From assembly GCA_040905265.1 (NCBI GenBank), contig JBBDRW010000086.1, positions 1-37,795 on the forward strand: a stretch of DNA of 37,795 bases, given 5' to 3'. The translations under genes and the position numbers were made by a program. Positions 33,197 through 37,795 of this stretch are shown piece after piece. Origin of the DNA: JBBDRW01 sp040905265 (GTDB taxonomy: Bacteria; Bacteroidota; Rhodothermia; Balneolales; Balneolaceae). Numbering within the stretch: the first letter of the stretch is position 1; each line of letters begins with the position of its first letter. Under the pieces are notes generated by a model. That model was not told the DNA's origin. It ran no database searches and saw nothing but the letters and a program-made list of their open reading frames with translations.

Positions 33197-33964
33197 TCAG
33201 AAGGTCAGAAGATGTTCGCGGTTGATCCACCCATACATCCCGTTTTCCAGCCGGATGTAGTACCAGCTCTCTTCCGGTTCACTCCGATGCCGGTCTACCT
33301 TCATTACATACCCTTCATAGGCTGTGCTGATCAATGCGGACTCTGTGGAAGGCTGCTCGTAGACCGTCGCCTGTCGGTCCGTAAGAACTCCTCTGTCAAA
33401 CCGATTGTCGAGATAGTGCAGGTAAAAGGAGGTGGCAGCTAACAGCAGTGAGAGGATAATGACACTCTGCCCGCCCCGGAACAGGAGTCTTCCAAAGCGA
33501 GGATAGAACCAGGAGGCGATCACCCCGGCAATTCCGGTATTGAAGAGGATCATTCCGAAGGTCAACAGGCCATCCGGGCCGAAGAGGCCGTCCAGCCAGA
33601 GAAAGAATCGTTCCCAGGGGAGCGCGGGGAGAGTGGCAGATCGCCGGCTGAACTGGTTGTTTACATACCGGAGGGCTTCTTCTGCATCATTCCGGATTAC
33701 TGAATACCCGGATGATCGCAGGAAGTAATATTTGGCCAATCCGAGAGAGTCCTGGTGAATCGCCGCAATTCCCATATTATAAAAGAGTTCTCCGGAGTAC
33801 TGTCCGCCGGCTTCGATAGATCGATAGAGTTCCAGCGCCTCACCTGCCTGATTCTGCTCCAGCAGTTCGTTCGCCTGGTCGAACCTCACCTGCTGCGCTT
33901 CCACAGAGAGCGTGACGAGGGTGGATATCATAAGAAACAGCAAAGCTTTGAGCAGATGATTCAC
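33197..33964 (-). CDS. batE: BatE-like protein (TPR, two membrane segments, SH3-like tail)
   Basis: A 255-residue envelope protein. Signal peptide ending near VEAQQ, a helical TPR-type region (about 25-105: ANELLEQNQAGEALELYRSIE, then GELFYNMGIAAIHQ), two membrane helices (about 130-155 and 166-185), and a C-terminal SH3-like domain (ATVYEQPSTESALISTAYEGYVMKV...WYYIRLENGMYGWI). This order is typical of BatE of the Bacteroides aerotolerance operon. It starts with GTG, overlapping the batD stop by four bases (GTGA), so it is translationally coupled. Confidence 0.85.
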   Translation of the reverse strand: MNHLLKALLFLMISTLVTLSVEAQQVRFDQANELLEQNQAGEALELYRSIEAGGQYSGELFYNMGIAAIHQDSLGLAKYYFLRSSGYSVIRNDAEEALRYVNNQFSRRSATLPALPWERFFLWLDGLFGPDGLLTFGMILFNTGIAGVIASWFYPRFGRLLFRGGQSVIILSLLLAATSFYLHYLDNRFDRGVLTDRQATVYEQPSTESALISTAYEGYVMKVDRHRSEPEESWYYIRLENGMYGWINREHLLTF

Positions 33965-35742
33965 AAATGAGAATCCAGTTTGTTAAGTAACGTTTCTGCC
34001 CGATTCAGGTCGGCAAACAGATCTTCCTCACTCTCCACCGGCGCGTAACTGATCGATGCACACTTGTCCAGAAACCGTTTTAAATCCCGCTGCAGGTCTT
34101 CGGGACAGGATCGGCTTTCGACCTGTTGCAGTACCTCCCTGTCCGAGAGCCCGGCTGCCGGAAGCGAGAGCCGGTCGGTAATAAAACCGGTTACTGCTTT
34201 GTGTAGAAAATGATAGGTCTGTTTGACCGGGGCGTTCGGGATCTCCTGCTTCGTTTTTTCCAGTATGGAGTCCGCTTTTTCCCTTGCAAGGTGTGCGCGG
34301 GCAAAATCGGAGTCCGATTGCAGGCGCTCCACAAATCGTTTTTTTCGATAGCCGATCAGCAGTGCGAGGAGTGGCAGTAGAAAGCCGAGCCACACCCACG
34401 GTTTTTCCGCGAGCCAGCCGGTCTGCGCCTCTTCCCAGAGAGCCAGGCCGGATACAGGCTGCAGGACAAAATTATCGGATGTACGGGCAAACTGTTCATC
34501 CGGGTTCTGTTCAACCGTAACGGTAATTGCAGGAAGTACCCTGAAGTCGTATCCGTGGAGCGGCGGGTTGTAGATACCGATCAGGCTCTCGGGAATGGTA
34601 TATGTACCGGCCGTTCTGGGGATGAAAACTTCACGATAGGTATTGCTCCCGCTGATGGTGGTTCCACGTCGGTTCAGATTCGTCTCCTCCTGTGGCTGGT
34701 ACAATTCAAACGATTCCGGAAAAGTGTATTCCGGTTTGCTGATAAGGGGGAGGTTTCCCTCTCCTTCAATCGTGGTGGTCAGTTCAACGGACTCCCCAAC
34801 CGTTATCCGGGTATCTGAAATCGAACGGTTGATCTGAAAGTTGCCAACGGCTCCGATAGAGACGCCGCTTTGAGGCGGGTTGATCCGGCTCACTGTCACA
34901 TCCATCTCTTCCGAATGGACGGTCACTCTCTGCTGATTGGTACCGAACCCTCCGAAGATGCTTCCAAAAGGGTCGTTTCGCCTGGGTTCCGACCGTATCG
35001 ATACATGAAGCTCAAACGGGCTGAGAGTCAGGGTTCCGCTCCGTGAGGGGAAGAGTGCATACCGAAGAAGGGTCGCTTTCCGATACCGGACACTCCCTAC
35101 TATTTCGGTTTCAGCACGGGGTTGCTCAATATTCTCAAGCTGCTCTTTCCAGAATCCGTCGGTTCGCCATCCGGGTGACGGCTGGTAGGAGGTTATTTCG
35201 ATCCCTTCACGAAAATAGATAACCAGGCTTGCTACAAGCTGTTGCCCGACGACCGGATTCTCGACATCCAGCTGAATCTCTGTAAAAATATCCGGCATCC
35301 GGTCCGTAGAGTCCTGCTGCATCGTGCCAGGCCTCAATACCTCTACCTGTATGGGAGACGTCTGATGCTCCTCGCCGTCAATGACAACGGTGATCGGCGG
35401 AATCCGATAACTTCCCTCTTGTTGGGCTATGAGTGTATAGCGGTAGGTGGTCGCTGTGCTGGTTCGTCCGTTGACAATGGAAATGCTCTGCCCTCTGGAC
35501 GGGGTTGAACTCAGGATTCGGATCCCCGTGAGTTCAGGGAGAACGGGAAGCTCTACATTCCGAAGGGATTCACCGCTGATTTCAATTGTAAGGCTGAACT
35601 GCTCTCCGATAAAGACATGATTTTCGGAAACGGTTGCATTCAGATTTACCTCCTGAGCCAGAACTGGTGAAGCAGCCCAGGCAAAGAGGCTGATAACCAG
35701 CAGAAACATGTGGTGGAACAGGGGTCTACCAGTCATTTTCAT
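33961..35742 (-). CDS. batD: BatD-like protein (Bacteroides aerotolerance D)
   Basis: A 593-residue protein. Start set at the ATG at 35742 (MKMTGRPLFHHMFLLVISLFAW), which opens a signal peptide ending near PVLAQ; a later ATG in the same peptide is possible, and an earlier in-frame stretch has no coding character. The large periplasmic part consists of repeated beta-sandwich units (VSENHVFIGEQFSLTIEISG, ENPVVGQQLVASLVIYF, SDTRITVGESVELTTTIEGEG), as in the oxygen-tolerance BatD family. A membrane helix (about 450-470, WLGFLLPLLALLIGY) precedes a helical cytoplasmic tail. Its start overlaps the end of batC by 17 bases and its end overlaps batE by four. Confidence 0.88.
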   Translation of the reverse strand: MKMTGRPLFHHMFLLVISLFAWAASPVLAQEVNLNATVSENHVFIGEQFSLTIEISGESLRNVELPVLPELTGIRILSSTPSRGQSISIVNGRTSTATTYRYTLIAQQEGSYRIPPITVVIDGEEHQTSPIQVEVLRPGTMQQDSTDRMPDIFTEIQLDVENPVVGQQLVASLVIYFREGIEITSYQPSPGWRTDGFWKEQLENIEQPRAETEIVGSVRYRKATLLRYALFPSRSGTLTLSPFELHVSIRSEPRRNDPFGSIFGGFGTNQQRVTVHSEEMDVTVSRINPPQSGVSIGAVGNFQINRSISDTRITVGESVELTTTIEGEGNLPLISKPEYTFPESFELYQPQEETNLNRRGTTISGSNTYREVFIPRTAGTYTIPESLIGIYNPPLHGYDFRVLPAITVTVEQNPDEQFARTSDNFVLQPVSGLALWEEAQTGWLAEKPWVWLGFLLPLLALLIGYRKKRFVERLQSDSDFARAHLAREKADSILEKTKQEIPNAPVKQTYHFLHKAVTGFITDRLSLPAAGLSDREVLQQVESRSCPEDLQRDLKRFLDKCASISYAPVESEEDLFADLNRAETLLNKLDSHL

Positions 35743-36427
35743 TTCTGTCGGGTTCTGCCGATTCTTTTTCTCGTGTCCGCAAGAGTTCCCGCTCCTGCTG
35801 TTCCAGGGCATCCAGAATACTTTCTGCTTCTTCGAGGTTCATCTCAGCCTGTGGCTGCTGTGGTTCCTGTTCATCAGCACCGGGCTCCGGTTGCTGTCCC
35901 GGGTTTTGATCCTGTTGCTGATCCTGCTCTCCATCCTGGTTCTGCTCCTGATCCTGGTTCTGATCTTGATCTTGTTCTTCATCTCCCCCCTGATCCTGCT
36001 GTTGCTGTTCCTCCTGCTGTTGCTGTTGCAACTGCCGCATCGCCAATTCATAATTGTGTATGGCATCCGGATCATCCGGGTTATTGATCAGCGCATTTCG
36101 ATAGTGCCTTACAGCAGCTTCAAACTCTTCCGATTCAGAGTAGAGGTTCCCGCTGTTGTAATCGGCCATTGCATGCTGGGCCGGGTCGTCAGAAAGTGAC
36201 TTAAATGTCTCAAACGCCTCTGCAGCCTCCTCTTTGTGGCCCAGCCTGGCCAGGGTATTTCCGAGGTTAAAGTAGAGACGCGCATTCTCCGGATCTGCCT
36301 GAATAGCTTGTTGATAGAGCTCTGCTGCACGTTCGTACTCGCCATTACGAAACGCCTCGTTCGCTTTCTTTGCATCAGTCGCTGCAAACCCAAACAGGAA
36401 AATAAGTATGAGTATGCTCGGTCTCAT
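35726..36427 (-). CDS. batC: BatC-like TPR protein with Gln/Asp-rich tail
   Basis: A 233-residue protein. The ATG at 36427 is chosen because MRPSILILIFLFGFAATDA is a short signal peptide; a GTG start 47 codons upstream would run through repeat copy A. TPR units span about 20-130 (AFRNGEYERAAELYQQAIQADPENARLYFNLGNTLARLG, then the HKEEAAEAF and YNSGNLYSESEEFEAAVRHYRNAL units). Residues about 140-205 are a low-complexity stretch of Gln, Glu, Asp and Asn. In Bacteroidota BatC stands after BatA and BatB; here those two genes and the moxR ATPase are absent upstream (yebC is there instead). Confidence 0.88.
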   Translation of the reverse strand: MRPSILILIFLFGFAATDAKKANEAFRNGEYERAAELYQQAIQADPENARLYFNLGNTLARLGHKEEAAEAFETFKSLSDDPAQHAMADYNSGNLYSESEEFEAAVRHYRNALINNPDDPDAIHNYELAMRQLQQQQQEEQQQQDQGGDEEQDQDQNQDQEQNQDGEQDQQQDQNPGQQPEPGADEQEPQQPQAEMNLEEAESILDALEQQERELLRTREKESAEPDRNENDW

Positions 36428-36460
36428 GAATCGATATTGGTTCTGAAGTTTACGTTCTAT

Positions 36461-36545
36461 TGTCGTGTCAACCAGCCTCTTGCGGGGCTTCGCCGGCCGT
36501 CGGAATCTTTTCGGCAACCCCCTTATCGCAAGGTTGATATGACAC
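36461..36545. repeat. Dispersed palindromic repeat, copy A (longest, inverted ends)
   Basis: Ends are inverted: GTGTCAACC at 36465-36473 and GGTTGATATGACAC at 36532-36545 (its complement reads GTGTCATATCAACC). The left 21 bases match 37562-37582 at 19 positions; the right 25 match copy C at 20. It lies about 35 bases upstream of batC, so it sits in the batC leader/promoter region. Confidence 0.6.
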
Positions 36546-36640
36546 TTGATTGAAAAGGGATGTTCCACCTATCACCTAACGCCTGAGAGTGGAATAGATT
36601 ATACTCCGGTTCGGCCCCGGCCCTCTCAAAGAACCACCCG

Positions 36641-37402
36641 CTACTCCATCTGTTCGGCAATGGCCAGGGTATCATCATCCATTTTCATATTGGTAAATAC
36701 ATTGGATACATCGTCATTTTCCTCAAACTTCTCCATCAGTTTGAAGTTGGAACGTGCCGTATCCTCTTCCACTTTCACCTCCGTCATGGGAATCCGTACC
36801 AATTCGGCTGATTCAATTCTGGCTCCTTTATCCTCCAGGGCAGCGCGAACTTTGAATAGGTCTTCCCGTGATGTTGTGACCACAAACAACTCCTCCTCTC
36901 TGGTGAAATCTTCTGCACCTGCATCAATCGCGGCCAGCATCAGCTCCTCTTCGTCAAACTCATCCGCGTGTACCTGTACGGATCCCTTCTGTTCAAAGAG
37001 ATAGGCAACCGATCCGTCTGTTCCCAGGTTCCCTCCATGTTTGGAGAAGATATGGCGAATATCTCCCACGGTACGGTTCACATTGTTGGAAGTGACTTCA
37101 ATAAAATAGGCGATGCCGCCCGGTCCGTACCCTTCATAAGTCGCCTCCTCATAGGAGCCGGAACCGTCCTGAAGTTCTCCGGTCCCCTTTTTGATTGCCC
37201 GTTCGATGTTATCTTTGGGAAGATTGACCGATTTTGCATTCTCAATTGCAAGGGACAGTCTTGGATTCGTATCCGGATCGCCTCCTCCCTCCCTTGCGGC
37301 AACAGTGATTTCACGGATATGTTTTGTAAAAGCTTTCGCGCGCTTGGCGTCTTCCTTTGCTTTCTTATGGCGAATATTCGCCCATTTGGAATGTCCTGCC
37401 AT
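36641..37402 (-). CDS. yebC: YebC/PmpR-family protein
   Basis: A 253-residue cytoplasmic protein. Start set at MAGHSKWANIRHKKAKEDAKRAKAF (ATG at 37402), the nearly invariant N-terminus of the family; upstream in-frame codons are not conserved. Further marks: DNIERAIKKGTGE, YEGYGPGGIAYFIE, VRHIFSKHGGNLG-like DIRHIFSKHGGNLG and a C-terminal EENDDVSNVFTNM. The family includes DNA-binding regulators (PmpR) and ribosome-associated factors that relieve stalling at difficult sequences such as proline stretches. No ruvC or ruvA gene adjoins it here, unlike in many Proteobacteria. Confidence 0.95.
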   Translation of the reverse strand: MAGHSKWANIRHKKAKEDAKRAKAFTKHIREITVAAREGGGDPDTNPRLSLAIENAKSVNLPKDNIERAIKKGTGELQDGSGSYEEATYEGYGPGGIAYFIEVTSNNVNRTVGDIRHIFSKHGGNLGTDGSVAYLFEQKGSVQVHADEFDEEELMLAAIDAGAEDFTREEELFVVTTSREDLFKVRAALEDKGARIESAELVRIPMTEVKVEEDTARSNFKLMEKFEENDDVSNVFTNMKMDDDTLAIAEQME

Positions 37403-37560
37403 AGTGAGAAATTTCTGAAACGATTGATTGTTGATCTGCGGAGAGATACATCTGCCGCCCTGCTGCAATTCGCCCGGGCCTGATACGTTCTGATCTTATG
37501 ACGATCCGATCCTCTCCGGGTTTGGAATATAGGGGAATTGGAAAATTTCACATAATGTTA

Positions 37561-37616
37561 GTGTCATGTCAACCAACCTCTTCGACTTGCGCCACATCGC
37601 AGGGTTTATACGGCAC
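37561..37616 (+). repeat. Dispersed palindromic repeat, copy B
   Basis: Begins GTGTCATGTCAACC, the same 14-base end found (as its complement, 13 of 14) at the right end of copy A, and continues with the CCTCTTCG and CACATCGCA blocks shared with copies A and C. It lies about 160 bases upstream of yebC. Confidence 0.6.
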
Positions 37617-37741
37617 TGGTGTGACGATTCACTATTTTCTCCCCGGAAGGAACGATTCGTCTTATTCATTGTTATATTGACCTCTGTTTCGGATTCCAAT
37701 AAGTGTCTCTAAGAAAACGTCAATCTCTGCGTTCCGCTCAT

Positions 37742-37784
37742 CCAAAAAATGCTCATGTACGCTTAGTACACTGTGCTTTTTTGG
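37742..37784. terminator. Compound inverted repeat, possible terminator of an off-window gene
   Basis: CCAAAAAA, GC and TGTAC on the left are mirrored by GTACA, GC and TTTTTTGG on the right, with small internal loops. The A/T runs give a T-tract on either strand. It may end a gene lying beyond the right edge. Confidence 0.35.
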
Positions 37785-37795
37785 CCTTCGCGCGC

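Larger units (their letters stand above)
37403..37795. other. Right-edge intergenic stretch of 393 bases
   Basis: Upstream of yebC; contains repeat copy B (37561-37616) and, at the edge, the compound inverted repeat at 37742-37784. No convincing gene. A minus-strand frame entering from the right could end at 37753 with a basic tail (AKAKKAQCTKRT), but 13 codons are too few to call. Confidence 0.4.

Noticed and set aside
35708..36199. Plus-strand ORF with long Leu/Ile/Val runs, resembling a membrane protein
   Set aside because: It is the antisense of the Gln/Asp-rich codons of batC; the hydrophobicity is an artefact of that composition.
37753..37795. Minus-strand reading frame ending AKAKKAQCTKRT at the right edge
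   Set aside because: Too short to judge and ends inside the compound inverted repeat.

Overview
This 37.8 kb window reads as ordinary, gene-dense chromosome of a Gram-negative bacterium in the Bacteroidota/Rhodothermota/Balneolota group. That placement is an inference from gene content: a batC-batD-batE cluster, a short CarB without the regulatory domain, a YfiT/BstA-type bacillithiol transferase, TolC and beta-barrel proteins, lipoproteins, and very few recognisable Shine-Dalgarno sequences. I see no rRNA, tRNA, CRISPR array, insertion sequence, prophage or plasmid gene. Transcription direction changes often, and most operons are short.

Layout. At 1-430 the start of a hipA-like gene and its HipB-like antitoxin read leftwards behind a promoter bracketed by two copies of one inverted repeat. 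At 0.6-3.7 kb are an unknown small ORF, an orphan ABC ATPase, tag, a BstA/DinB thiol-transferase and a DoxX protein. At 3.9-6.3 kb an ammonium transporter is followed by a TorF/Gcw_chp-type beta-barrel and a clear terminator. At 6.8-9.4 kb an M28 aminopeptidase lipoprotein is divergent from a seven-repeat beta-propeller lipoprotein whose signal-peptide region has a frame ambiguity. At 9.4-12.6 kb lie mdh and the overlapping ddl-nadK pair. At 13.0-15.9 kb is a compact operon: receiver-only response regulator, membrane-anchored HEAT-like helical protein, and a processive family-2 glycosyltransferase. At 16.1-20.1 kb is carA-carB, separated by a perfect bidirectional terminator from an AbgT transporter (20.4-22.1 kb). 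At 22.4-23.5 kb is a cystathionine-synthase/lyase-type PLP enzyme. At 23.8-26.9 kb is a dihydrolipoamide acyltransferase with two lipoyl domains, followed by panC-panD. At 27.1-31.6 kb is a HlyD adaptor, a MacB-type permease and a TolC factor without an ATPase. At 31.6-33.0 kb is an M20 dipeptidase; at 33.2-36.4 kb batC-batD-batE; at 36.6-37.4 kb yebC.

How genes may work together. The HlyD-permease-TolC set needs an ATPase, and the orphan LolD/MacB-type ATPase at 1.1 kb is a candidate partner. panC-panD make pantothenate, the precursor of the CoA used by the neighbouring E2. The ammonium transporter and carAB both handle nitrogen. The regulator-HEAT-glycosyltransferase operon looks like a switchable polysaccharide synthase.

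The least explained signals are (1) a family of short palindromic dispersed repeats seen three or four times (about 3.1, 31.6, 36.5 and 37.6 kb), twice touching the stop codon of a gene, (2) the three-gene regulator-HEAT-glycosyltransferase operon, and (3) the T7 tract in the propeller gene.
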